A DNA stretch of 34,841 nucleotides from Actinomycetes bacterium. Lineage in GTDB: Bacteria; Actinomycetota; UBA4738. Made by a program: the position numbers and the translations under genes. Shown one piece after another: positions 7,925 to 16,416 of the stretch. The DNA lies in the NCBI GenBank assembly GCA_021784765.1, contig JAJYHN010000183.1:1-34841 (forward strand), in the 5' to 3' direction. Each line of letters begins with the position of its first letter. The stretch's first letter is position 1. The notes beneath the pieces are model-generated. The model did no database searches. It worked only from the letters and a program-made list of their open reading frames with translations, and was not told where the DNA came from.

Positions 7925-8337
7925 CTACGGCCAGAGCCGCTCGGCGCGGTCGGCCGCCTCGGTCTCGTCACCGTCGCCCCCTCGCAGGCTCATGAGGAGG
8001 CCGTCGTCCCGCGGCCGCACGGGCAACGGCTCGCGGTTGGAGATCTCTCGCCCGTCGGCGAACCGGACGCCGAACTCGAGCAGGTTTGCGCCGTACGAGG
8101 GAGGGCGAACGTCGAGGTCGAGCTGATCCGAGAGACTCCGCGGCGCGCGCGGGGCGACGACGTGGTGGGGCTGAGGCTCAGTCCGGCCGGGAACGCCCGG
8201 AACGTGTCGAGCCAGATCGCCACGGCGTCCGTTCTCACCAGGACCAGGCGCGTCGCGAGGCTGACGGGGCGAACGTCGCCTGGGGCGCACTCCCACGGCC
8301 GCGTGGCGGCACGCGGGCGACGGGTGTCCTCGGTCAC
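7925..8337 (-). pseudogene. Decayed, frameshifted copy of the 178-residue neighbour
   Basis: Beginning at GTG 8337, one frame encodes SLATRLVLVRTDAVAIWLDTFRAFPAGLSLSP. This aligns with STLVSTAKVGIWVDAFRVFPSGFQF of the adjacent 8372-8908 gene. Similarity then continues in another frame (RSLSDQLDLDV, ANLLEFGVRFADGREISN, RDDGLLMS), matching GELTDGLEFDS, RNVLELRLRYPDGRETSP and QRNGLVLG of the neighbour. The shift lies near 8166-8172, at a CCCC run. After it the Trp-rich segment WWAWPLPPRGP is missing, and the sequence jumps to an AERLWP end resembling ADVLWPEAE. It is therefore a tandem duplicate that lost its frame and an internal block. The original function is unknown. Confidence 0.65.
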
Positions 8338-8371
8338 GCCGGCACCCGTCGCCTCGCCACGTCAGCGTCCA

Positions 8372-8908
8372 TCACTCGGCCTCAGGCCACAGGACATCGG
8401 CCGTTGCCGCAGCGTCGAGGAGGATCCCGCCGTCGATCTCGACGGATGTGCGGGGGATCTCGGCGGCTCGCCACTCGCAGGAGACCTGGACCGGCCCCCG
8501 CGGCGGGAGGGGCCACGCCCACCACCGGACTTGCCACCCGGGGGCACCGCCTTCGAACCTGGGGCCGCCGAGCACGAGGCCGTTCCGCTGGGCCTGGACG
8601 ATCTCCGGGATCAGAGGCGAGGTCTCGCGCCCGTCCGGATACCTGAGTCGGAGCTCCAGCACGTTTCGCCCATCGCCTCGCGGGAGGCTGTCGAACTCGA
8701 GTCCGTCGGTCAGCTCACCGACCGCGGGATTCACTCGCAGGGCGAGCGTGAACTGGAACCCCGACGGGAACACGCGAAACGCGTCGACCCAGATCCCGAC
8801 CTTCGCCGTACTGACAAGGGTCGATGAGATATCTGGCGTGGCCGGGATCACGTTCCGGGGGGGCGACCCCCACGGCCTCGAGGCGGACGGGTCCGGCTCA
8901 GACGTCAA
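8372..8908 (-). CDS. Conserved protein of unknown function (WW-AWPLPP type)
   Basis: A predicted 178-residue soluble protein without membrane segments or known catalytic motif. Notable parts are VGIWVDAFRVFPSGFQF (about 37-53), RNVLELRLRYPDGRE (about 80-94) and the Trp/Pro-rich WWAWPLPPRGPVQVSCEW (about 128-145), followed by an acidic C-terminus ending in LWPEAE. The alternating hydrophobic pattern suggests a beta-rich fold. The proposed start is TTG at 8908 with AGGGG seven bases upstream; no ATG or GTG is better placed. It lies 81 bases after the interrupted Asp-box lipoprotein gene and 34 bases before its own decayed duplicate. No function can be assigned. Confidence 0.65.
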   Translation of the reverse strand: MTSEPDPSASRPWGSPPRNVIPATPDISSTLVSTAKVGIWVDAFRVFPSGFQFTLALRVNPAVGELTDGLEFDSLPRGDGRNVLELRLRYPDGRETSPLIPEIVQAQRNGLVLGGPRFEGGAPGWQVRWWAWPLPPRGPVQVSCEWRAAEIPRTSVEIDGGILLDAAATADVLWPEAE

Positions 8909-8989
8909 CGGATCGCCCCTAGGGATCGGACGGAGCGCGCCCAGGCCCGCCGGACGGCCTGGCGGACGAGCGTGCGGACGAGCAAGGCC

Positions 8990-10198
8990 TCAGGGCGATG
9001 GCAGGGGTACAGCAGACCATGTCCTTCCACCGTCGATCGTGCGGAACACCTCCGACCAGGTCGAGCAGCCGGCCTTGTTCCCCGTGCACCCGTGCCCCGC
9101 AACCAGAGCCCACCCGACGGTGGGCGAACCAAATGAGGCCTCCACCACGCCGTGGAGATCCGGGACCGTGGCAACCGTCGTCCACGAGAGACCACCATCG
9201 ATCGTCTCGTGCACGCCCCCAGCAGGGGAGACGACGAACCAGGTCCGGGCGTCGACGACGGCCACCGCGACGTCGCCCGAGTCCTGCCCGAAGGTCGGGT
9301 CGCTGAGGGTGCCGGCCAACTGCCACGTGACTCCGAGATCGGTGGCGGTGTAGAAGGCCAGCGTCGAGGAGACGAAGCCCTGGTCCGTCTCCCCGCCCAC
9401 GATCGCCGGGAGCACGAGGTCCCCGCCGGCGACCGCAACGGGCAGGGCATCGTCGTACACCGCACCGGTCTCGCCCGGCGGCAAGGCGAGCTCGACGGGA
9501 GTCCAAGACTCGCCGGCGTCGTGCGTGACCTCGAGCCCGCCCGGCTGGGGACCGGTGAGCGCGAATCCATCGCCGTCTGTGACGAACGAGACCGGCCCGC
9601 TGAAGGACCCGGAGCCAAGCCGTCCCCACGTTCGGCCTGCGTCGGAGGTGGAATAGAGATAGCCCCATGTCGTCGCGCTGCTGCTTGGGCCCTCCACGAC
9701 GACCCATCCGTGGGCGGCGTCCGGGAACTACAACCCAAAGGATCCGTGTCCCTCGGAGAAGACTGTCGGCAGGGCAGCGCTGGACCAGGTCGCCCCGCCG
9801 TCGCCCGTCGAGGCCACGTCCACGGATCCGTCCGCCTGTTCCAACCCCACGGCGAGCGCTGAGACGGACGCCGGAGATCCCGCGGTGGCGCTGCCCGTGG
9901 GCCACAACACGCCCGCGTTCGCGGGCAACGCCAACGGTGTCCATGCGGTCCCGCCATCCGTGGTTCGCAGGACGCCGGTCGGGCTGATGACCCATGCCAC
10001 ATTCGGGCCTGCTGCCTCGACGAATGCCGGAGCGCTCGCCCCAGCCAGTCTCGTCCGACTCGCGACAGAAGGCGGCGACGTCGCTCCTCCCGCGGACTGC
10101 CCCGGACCGATCCGTGCACACGAAGCAGCAAGGATGACGAGAACGGCGATGGATCCAAGGCGATGGCGCTTCCCGAATGAACGAATGACCCGCCTCAT
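8990..10198 (-). pseudogene. Asp-box beta-propeller lipoprotein interrupted by in-frame TAG
   Basis: ATG 10198 follows TTGGAGGCGAGC, a strong ribosome site. The first 27 residues are a lipoprotein signal (MRRVIRSFGK, hydrophobic core, lipobox LAASC, Cys27). Seven Asp-box repeats follow, such as RTTDGGTAW, STGDGGATW, STSDAGRTW, VTHDAGESW, TATDLGVTW, ETIDGGLSW and RTIDGGRTW, typical of a sialidase/Ycf48-like propeller displayed outside the cell. A TAG at 9728-9730 (codon 157) falls between the second and third boxes. The frame continues unchanged after it (FPDAAHGWVVVEG...) for 246 more codons. This is a nonsense mutation, a sequencing error or a read-through codon; CAG to TAG is the simplest change. 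Without the stop the protein would have 402 residues. Confidence 0.75.
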
Positions 10199-10271
10199 GC
10201 TCGCCTCCAAGACTTGGCATTGGGATTGGGGAGTCCACCAGGGGCACGTGGCGTCCTCAGTCACACCGCCG

Positions 10272-11207
10272 CTAGGTCGCTGTGGCCCGCAGCCACCCCT
10301 CGAACCGGGGGTCGGCGGCCGCCGAGCGCAGGCGCTCGAAGTGCTCGGCGGCGTACGCGACGAAGTCGAAGTCGAGCTGGGAGATGCCCTGCTGCACGAC
10401 GCCCCACATCGCCTCGCGGAAGTCCGACATGAACCGCATGAGCCGCAGCGACGCCAGGTCGCGGGCCCGCACCTCCCCGAAGGTCGCGGCGAGCAGTGCC
10501 TCGTCGTGCTCGATCCCGAACCCGTGGTTGACGGAGAGGTTCGCGAGGTCGAAGAAGCGGTCGCCCATGCCCGCGTACTCCCAGTCGACGATGCGAACCG
10601 CGTGGCCGTCGTCGAGGAAGTTCGCGTTCAGCAGGTCGTTGTGGCAGAAGGCCTCCGGCTGCGGGCCGCGAGCCGCCCGGATGCGCTCGGCGACCTCCAT
10701 CGCCAGGTCGGCGCCGTCCGGGATCGGCACGCCGCGGGCCGCAGCGGTCGCGCGGTAGTCGCGCACGATGCGGTGGGCGTCGAAACGGCCGGGGACGGGG
10801 GGCGCCGCGTGGATGGCGCCGAGCGCGGCGGCCACGCGGGCGATCGTCGCGGGCTCGCGCATCGTCTCGGGCGGGATCGGCACGCCCTGGATGAAGCGGG
10901 TGACGAGCGACCCGTCGACGAAGGCGACCACCTCCGGGCCGACGCCGACCGAGGCCGCCATGCGGGTCGCGGCCGCCTCGGCCTCGCGGTCGACCCCGAG
11001 GAGCTCGGTATCGCGCCCGCCGATCCGAACGACGACGGGGATCGGCTCGCCCTGGACGGCGACCTTGAAGTTGTGGTTGGTGATGCCTCCGCCCAGGGGC
11101 TCGATCGATGTGGGGCGGTCGGGCCAGAGGGCGGTGGCGATGGCGCCGGCGGTGGCGAGTGGGTCGGCCGGTGCCGGCGGTGCGGAGGGCGCGGGCGGCG
11201 TGGACAT
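10272..11207 (-). CDS. Choline-kinase/APH-type phosphotransferase
   Basis: A 311-residue kinase-fold protein. The N-lobe carries EPLGGGITNHNFKV, the nucleotide-binding loop of choline/ethanolamine kinases. The catalytic loop is CHNDLLNANFLDDG and the metal-binding motif is VRIVDWEYAGMGDRFFDLAN, both typical of the choline kinase branch of the APH family. It probably transfers phosphate from ATP to a small hydroxyl compound such as choline; the acceptor is not proven. The ATG at 11207 is preferred over the ATG at 11216, because the latter overlaps the -10 hexamer TACGAT (11220-11215), which ends seven bases before 11207. The next gene in the same direction starts 73 bases downstream. Confidence 0.85.
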   Translation of the reverse strand: MSTPPAPSAPPAPADPLATAGAIATALWPDRPTSIEPLGGGITNHNFKVAVQGEPIPVVVRIGGRDTELLGVDREAEAAATRMAASVGVGPEVVAFVDGSLVTRFIQGVPIPPETMREPATIARVAAALGAIHAAPPVPGRFDAHRIVRDYRATAAARGVPIPDGADLAMEVAERIRAARGPQPEAFCHNDLLNANFLDDGHAVRIVDWEYAGMGDRFFDLANLSVNHGFGIEHDEALLAATFGEVRARDLASLRLMRFMSDFREAMWGVVQQGISQLDFDFVAYAAEHFERLRSAAADPRFEGWLRATAT

Positions 11208-11214
11208 GCGACGC

Positions 11215-11220
11215 ATCGTA
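11215..11220 (-). promoter_or_regulatory. -10 box TACGAT of phosphotransferase gene (leaderless)
   Basis: TACGAT on the minus strand ends seven bases before ATG 11207, so transcription should begin at or next to the start codon. It fixes the start at 11207. No convincing -35 is seen. Confidence 0.55.
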
Positions 11221-11263
11221 CCCGCATGGGGCGGTCGTGGAGGGGCCTCCCCGAACGAGGGCC

Positions 11264-11269
11264 TACGAT
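11264..11269 (+). promoter_or_regulatory. -10 box TACGAT of GNAT gene (leaderless)
   Basis: TACGAT ends nine bases before ATG 11279, with no Shine-Dalgarno sequence in between. It faces the identical hexamer of the divergent phosphotransferase gene, 43 bases away. Confidence 0.5.
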
Positions 11270-11278
11270 TGGGTGGCC

Positions 11279-11857
11279 ATGTCGGTTCCGGAAGAGGTAG
11301 CGGTCGCGGATCTCGTGATCCGCCGGCTTCTCGAGGACGACGCGCCGGCCCTGCAGGCTGCGGTCCTCGAGAGCCTCGAGCATCTGCGGCCCTGGATGCC
11401 GTGGGTGGCGTTCGAGCCCCTGTCGATCGACGAGCGGCGGGAGCTCCTCGCCCGCTGGGGCCGGGAGTGGCAGGAGGGAACGCAGTACGGCTTCGGCGTG
11501 TTCCTGGGGGAGCAGCTGGCCGGCGTGTTCGGCCTCCACCGTAGGATCGGGCCTGGCGGCCTGGAGCTCGGTTACTGGATCCATCGGCGCCACACCGGTC
11601 GCGGCTACGCGACCCAGGCGGCGGCGGCTCTGACGTCGGTCGCGTTCGGCCTTCCCGACACCACGCATGTCGAGATCCACCACGACAAGGCCAACCTCGC
11701 CAGCGGGCGAATCCCCGAGAAGCTCGGGTTCCGACTCGTGCGGGAGGAGTCCGACGGGATCGAGGCGCCGGGCGAGACGGGCGTGAGCTGCATCTGGCGA
11801 GTGGAGCGCGACGCGTGGCGCCCGGACGCGGAGGCCCGGACCCTCACGCCACGCTGA
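11279..11857 (+). CDS. GNAT N-acetyltransferase, RimJ/RimL type
   Basis: A 192-residue protein with the GNAT layout: DLVIRRLLEDDAPALQAAV at the N-terminus, then GVFLGEQLAGVFGLHRRI, the strand ELGYWIHRRHTGRGYATQAA (the acetyl-CoA pyrophosphate-binding Q/RxxGxG/A region) and ASGRIPEKLGFRLVREE near the C-terminus. The order matches the RimJ/RimL-like branch, which acetylates protein N-termini or small amines including antibiotics; the substrate is not predictable. The start at 11279 is chosen over longer upstream frames because the -10 TACGAT at 11264-11269 ends nine bases before it and because family members begin this way. It lies divergently from the phosphotransferase and 44 bases before lhr. 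Confidence 0.85.
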   Translation: MSVPEEVAVADLVIRRLLEDDAPALQAAVLESLEHLRPWMPWVAFEPLSIDERRELLARWGREWQEGTQYGFGVFLGEQLAGVFGLHRRIGPGGLELGYWIHRRHTGRGYATQAAAALTSVAFGLPDTTHVEIHHDKANLASGRIPEKLGFRLVREESDGIEAPGETGVSCIWRVERDAWRPDAEARTLTPR

Positions 11858-11888
11858 ACGAGCGCCCGGGCGTGTCGGCGCCGGACGG

Positions 11889-11894
11889 TACGAT
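11889..11894 (+). promoter_or_regulatory. -10 box TACGAT of lhr (leaderless)
   Basis: TACGAT ends seven bases before GTG 11902. This moves the lhr start 29 codons inside the longest frame and removes its overlap with the GNAT gene. Confidence 0.5.
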
Positions 11895-11901
11895 CGCAGC
11901 A

Positions 11902-14900
11902 GTGGAATCCTCCCCCCTGGCTCGGTTCTCCGAGGTCGCCCGTGGTTGGTTCGAGGGAGCGTTCGCCGGTCCGACGCCGGCGCAGGGCGAGGCGTGGGGC
12001 GCGATCGCCTCCGGCGAGGACGTCCTGGTCGTCGCGCCGACCGGATCCGGCAAGACCCTGGCGGCGTTCCTCTGGGCGCTGGATCGCCTCTCGGCCGAGG
12101 GACGGGCCGAGGACCCGATGCGGCGGCTCCGGGTCCTGTACGTCTCGCCCCTGAAGGCGCTCGCCGTCGACGTCGAGCGGAACCTGCGGGTGCCGCTCGC
12201 CGGGATGCGGGCCGTGGCCGGGCGGCTCGGAGTCGCTGCGCCGGAGGTCGAGGTCTCCATCCGCACGGGGGACACGCCGGGGGAGGAACGGAGACGGTTC
12301 GCGCGACGGCCGCCCGACATCCTCATCACGACGCCCGAGTCGCTGTTCCTGCTGCTGACCTCGCAGGCGCGGGAGGCGCTGGCCGGCCTCCGGACGGTGA
12401 TCGTCGACGAGGTCCACGCGGTCGCGGGGACCAAGCGGGGGGCGCACCTCGCGCTCAGCCTGGAGCGGCTCGACGCGCTGCTGGGGTCGCGGGCCCAGCG
12501 CATCGGGCTCTCGGCGACGGTGCGGCCTCCCGAGGAGGTCGCCCGATTCCTGGGGGGCGCCGGACGGCGGGTGACGGTGGTGGCGCCCCCGTCGCCCAAG
12601 CGCCTGGACCTGTCGGTGGTCGTGCCGGTCGATGACATGGCGGCCCTGGGCGAACCCGCCGACGAGATCGCCGGGGGGCCGGCGGTCGTGCCCGAGCCCC
12701 GGGCGAGCATCTGGCCGCACGTCGAGGAGCGGCTGGTCGAGCTCGTGCGCGCCCACCGCGCGACCCTGGTGTTCGCGAACTCGCGGCGCCTCGCCGAGCG
12801 CCTGTGCTCCCGCATCAACGAGCTTGCCGGCGAGGAGATCGCGCGGGCCCACCACGGCTCGGTCAGCCGTGAGCAGCGGGCGCTGATCGAGGAGGACCTC
12901 AAGGCCGGGCGGCTCCCGTGCGTGGTCGCGACCAGCTCGTTGGAGCTCGGAATCGACATGGGCGCGATCGACCTGGTGATCCAGGTGGAGTCCCCGCCGT
13001 CGGTGGCGAGCGGCCTGCAGCGGATCGGCCGGGCCGGCCACGAGGTCGGCGCGGTCAGCCGGGGGATCGTCTTCCCGAAGTTCCGCGGCGACCTCGTCGA
13101 GTCGGCGGTGGTCGTCGAGCGGATGCGCGCCGGGCTGATCGAGGAGGTCCGCGTCCCGCGCAACCCGCTCGACGTGCTCGCCCAGCACGTCGTGTCGATG
13201 GCCGCCATGGACGAGTGGACGCTCGACCGGCTCGAGGAGGTCGTGCGCCGGGCGGCGCCGTTCGCCGACCTCCCGCGCGGCGCCCTCGAGGGTGTGCTCG
13301 ACATGCTGGCGGGCCGCTATCCCTCCGACGAGTTCGCCGAGCTCCGCCCGCGCATCGTCTGGGACCGGGTCGAGGGGACGATCCGCGGCCGTCCCGGCGC
13401 CCAGCGGCTGGCCGTCACCTCCGGGGGCACGATCCCCGATCGGGGGCTGTTCGGCGTGTACCTCGCCGGGGATCGGCCGACCCGGGTCGGCGAGCTGGAC
13501 GAGGAGATGGTCTACGAATCGCGGGTCGGGGACGTCTTCGTGCTCGGCGCCTCGAGCTGGCGGATCGAGGACATCACCCACGATCGGGTCCTGGTGACCC
13601 CGGCGCCCGGCCAGCCGGGCGTGATGCCCTTCTGGCACGGGGACGCGCCGGGGCGCCCGGCCGAGCTCGGCCGGGCCGTCGGGGCGTTCGTCCGTGAGGT
13701 CTCGCGCCTGGACGAGGAGCGGCGGCGCGGGCGGCTGGCGGCAGCCGGACTCGACGAGCTGGCCGCGACGAACCTCTCCGCCTACCTCGACGAGCAGCGC
13801 GAGGCGACCGGCGTGCTGCCCGACGACCGCACGATCGTGCTCGAGCGCTTCCGCGACGACCTCGGGGACTGGCGCGTCTGCATCCACTCCCCGTTCGGCG
13901 CGCCGGTGCACGCGCCCTGGGCGCAGGCGATCGAGGCGCGGGTGCGGGAGCGACTCGGCCTGGAGGCCCAGACGATGTACTCCGACGACGGCATCGTCGT
14001 GCGGCTGCCGGAGGCCGACGAGGCGCCGCCCTCGGACTCGATCCTGTTCGGGCCCGAGGAGATCGAGGACCTTGTGGTCGCCCACCTCGGCAGCTCCGCC
14101 CTGTTCGCCAGCCGCTTTCGCGAGAGCGCGGCCCGCGCGCTGCTGCTGCCGCGGCGGCGGCCGGGGCAGCGGACGCCCCTCTGGCAGCAGCGCCAGCGGA
14201 GCGCCACGCTGCTGCAGGTCGCATCGAAGTACGGCTCGTTCCCGATCGTGCTGGAGACCTACCGGGAATGCCTGCAGGACGTGTTCGACCTTCCGGCCCT
14301 GCGGGAGCTGATGGCCGGGGTCCAGCGGCGGGAGGTGCGGGTGGTCGAGGTCGACACGACCTCGCCGTCCCCGTTCGCCCGCTCGCTGCTGTTCGGCTAC
14401 ATCGCGATCTTCATGTACGAGGGCGACGCGCCGCTCGCCGAGCGGCGGGCGCAGGCGCTGTCGCTCGACCGAGCCGTCCTGGCCGAGCTGCTCGGGCGCG
14501 AGGAGCTGCGCGAGCTGATCGACCCGGCGGCGCTGGCCGACCTGGAGCTCGAGCTGCAGCTGCTGGCCGAGGGTCGCCGGGCCCGGGGGCCCGACGAGCT
14601 GCACGACGCCCTGCGGCGGCTGGGGGACCTCGCGACCGCCGAGGCGCTGGCGCGCTCGGCCGACGCCGCCGGGACGCCCGGCTGGCTTGCCGAGCTCGAA
14701 GCCGGGCGCCGGGCGATCCGCGTCCGCGTCGCCGGTCAGGAGCGTTGGGCCGCGATCGAGGACGCCGGGAGGCTGCGGGACGCCCTCGGGACGGCGCCGC
14801 CCCCCGGCGTGCCGGCGGCATTCCTGGAGGCGGTCGCCGACCCGCTGGGGGACCTGATCGGACGCTACGCGAGGACGCATGGGCCGTTCGTGGCCGCGGA

Positions 14901-16335
14901 CGCCGCGGCGCGCCTCGGCCTCGGCGTCGCGGTGGTCGAGCAGACGCTCCGGCGGCTCGAGCGGGAGGGGCGGGCCGTCGAGGGCGAGTTCCGCCCGGGC
15001 GGGGAGGGCCGCGAGTGGGTCGACGTCGAGGTGCTCCGCGCCCTGCGGCGGCGCTCGCTGGCCGCCTACCGCCGCGAGGTCGAGCCGGTGCCCCAGCGGG
15101 CGCTCGGCCGGTTCCTCCCCGCGTGGCACGGGCTCGGGCCGCACGCGCCCTCGCGGTTCGACCTCGACGCGCTCTACCGCGCGATCGAGCAGCTGCAGGG
15201 GGTGCCGCTGCCGGCCTCGGCGCTGGAGCGCCAGATCCTGGCCCCGCGCCTGCCCGGGTACGCGCCGGCCGCGCTCGACGAGCTCTGCACGTCCGGCGAG
15301 GTCGTGTGGGCCGGGTCCGGCGCCCTCGGCAGCGACGACGGCTGGGTCGTGCTGGCCCTGGCCGACCGGGCGCCGCTGCTGCTGCCCGAGCCGGCGCCGG
15401 TCGAGCTGTCGCCCGCGGGCGAGGCCGTCATGGCGGTCCTGGCCGAGCGCGGGGCGCTGTTCTTCCGGCAGGTCGTCGACGCGGTCCGCGGCGAGCGCGA
15501 CGCCGAGGTGCTGCTCGCCCTCTGGGAGCTCGTCTGGGCCGGACACGCGACGAACGACACCCTCGCGCCGCTGCGGGCGCTGGTGTCGGGGGCGGGGCGG
15601 CGCCGTCCCGGCCGCGCTGCGGCCGCGCGGCGGCCCGGCGCCCGCCCGAGGTTCCCGACGCGCTCCGGTCCGCCCTCGGCGGCCGGACGGTGGAGCCTGC
15701 TGCCGGCCCGGGAGCCGGAGCCGACCCGGCGCCTGCACGCGGTCGCGGAGCAGCTGCTTGCCCGCCACGGCGTCCTGACGCGCGGCGCCGTCGCGGCCGA
15801 GCGCGTGGCGGGCGGGTTCGCGGCGCTCTATCCGGTGCTGCGGGCGTTCGAGGAGTCGGCCCGCTGCCGTCGCGGGTACTTCGTGGAAGGGCTCGGCGGC
15901 GCGCAGTTCGCGCAGGCCGGCGCCGTCGATCGTCTGCGGGCGATGGGGGAGCCGGCCGCGCCGCCGGCGACGCTGGTCCTGGCGGCCGCCGACCCGGCCA
16001 ACCCGTACGGCGCGGCCCTCCCGTGGCCGGACCGCGACGCGGAGCGCCCGGGCCACCGCCCGGGGAGGAAGGCCGGGGCGCTCGTGGCGCTGGTGGACGG
16101 CGAGCTCGCGCTGTACGTCGAGCGGGGCGGGCGGACGCTGCTCACCTACGCCGACGACCTCGAGACGCTGCAGCCGGCGGCCGACGCGCTGGCGCTCGCC
16201 GCGAGGGACGGCGCGCTCGGGACGCTCACGGTCGAACGCGCCGACGGGGTGGAGGTGTTCGACACGCCCCTCGCGCGGGCCCTCGCCGAGGCCGGGTTCC
16301 GTCCCACCGCGCGCGGGCTGCGGCTGCGCGGGTAG
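11902..16335 (+). CDS. lhr: ATP-dependent helicase Lhr, full-length bacterial form
   Basis: A 1477-residue superfamily 2 helicase, the usual length of bacterial long Lhr. Helicase motifs: APTGSGKT (Walker A, Lys51), DEVH at 169-172, LSATVRPPEE, then SSLELGIDMG and QRIGRAGH (motif VI, 373-380). The Lhr-specific winged-helix and domain 4 region follows to about residue 860, and the rest is the large C-terminal domain. Family members are 3'-5' translocases that unwind DNA-RNA hybrids and belong to mutagen-induced DNA repair modules. The GTG start at 11902 is chosen because TACGAT ends seven bases before it; a start at 11815 would overlap the GNAT gene. In mycobacteria and other actinobacteria lhr commonly neighbours nei, and a nei fossil is present at 17782. 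Confidence 0.92.
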   Translation: MESSPLARFSEVARGWFEGAFAGPTPAQGEAWGAIASGEDVLVVAPTGSGKTLAAFLWALDRLSAEGRAEDPMRRLRVLYVSPLKALAVDVERNLRVPLAGMRAVAGRLGVAAPEVEVSIRTGDTPGEERRRFARRPPDILITTPESLFLLLTSQAREALAGLRTVIVDEVHAVAGTKRGAHLALSLERLDALLGSRAQRIGLSATVRPPEEVARFLGGAGRRVTVVAPPSPKRLDLSVVVPVDDMAALGEPADEIAGGPAVVPEPRASIWPHVEERLVELVRAHRATLVFANSRRLAERLCSRINELAGEEIARAHHGSVSREQRALIEEDLKAGRLPCVVATSSLELGIDMGAIDLVIQVESPPSVASGLQRIGRAGHEVGAVSRGIVFPKFRGDLVESAVVVERMRAGLIEEVRVPRNPLDVLAQHVVSMAAMDEWTLDRLEEVVRRAAPFADLPRGALEGVLDMLAGRYPSDEFAELRPRIVWDRVEGTIRGRPGAQRLAVTSGGTIPDRGLFGVYLAGDRPTRVGELDEEMVYESRVGDVFVLGASSWRIEDITHDRVLVTPAPGQPGVMPFWHGDAPGRPAELGRAVGAFVREVSRLDEERRRGRLAAAGLDELAATNLSAYLDEQREATGVLPDDRTIVLERFRDDLGDWRVCIHSPFGAPVHAPWAQAIEARVRERLGLEAQTMYSDDGIVVRLPEADEAPPSDSILFGPEEIEDLVVAHLGSSALFASRFRESAARALLLPRRRPGQRTPLWQQRQRSATLLQVASKYGSFPIVLETYRECLQDVFDLPALRELMAGVQRREVRVVEVDTTSPSPFARSLLFGYIAIFMYEGDAPLAERRAQALSLDRAVLAELLGREELRELIDPAALADLELELQLLAEGRRARGPDELHDALRRLGDLATAEALARSADAAGTPGWLAELEAGRRAIRVRVAGQERWAAIEDAGRLRDALGTAPPPGVPAAFLEAVADPLGDLIGRYARTHGPFVAADAAARLGLGVAVVEQTLRRLEREGRAVEGEFRPGGEGREWVDVEVLRALRRRSLAAYRREVEPVPQRALGRFLPAWHGLGPHAPSRFDLDALYRAIEQLQGVPLPASALERQILAPRLPGYAPAALDELCTSGEVVWAGSGALGSDDGWVVLALADRAPLLLPEPAPVELSPAGEAVMAVLAERGALFFRQVVDAVRGERDAEVLLALWELVWAGHATNDTLAPLRALVSGAGRRRPGRAAAARRPGARPRFPTRSGPPSAAGRWSLLPAREPEPTRRLHAVAEQLLARHGVLTRGAVAAERVAGGFAALYPVLRAFEESARCRRGYFVEGLGGAQFAQAGAVDRLRAMGEPAAPPATLVLAAADPANPYGAALPWPDRDAERPGHRPGRKAGALVALVDGELALYVERGGRTLLTYADDLETLQPAADALALAARDGALGTLTVERADGVEVFDTPLARALAEAGFRPTARGLRLRG

Positions 16336-16371
16336 GCCCGGCCCCCCGTCGCCCGGTCCGGCTCGCCCGGG

Positions 16372-16377
16372 TAGGAT
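16372..16377 (+). promoter_or_regulatory. -10 box TAGGAT upstream of glycosyltransferase
   Basis: TAGGAT lies 39 bases before the GTG at 16417, leaving a leader of about 30 bases that contains the AGGAGGG ribosome site. No clear -35 is visible. Confidence 0.35.
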
Positions 16378-16416
16378 TCGGCCGTCCCATCGCCCGCAGT
16401 TCGTCAGGAGGGCAGC

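Noticed and set aside
11815-11901. Longer N-terminus for Lhr
   Set aside because: It would overlap the end of the GNAT gene, has no ribosome site and lies upstream of the TACGAT box that fits GTG 11902.
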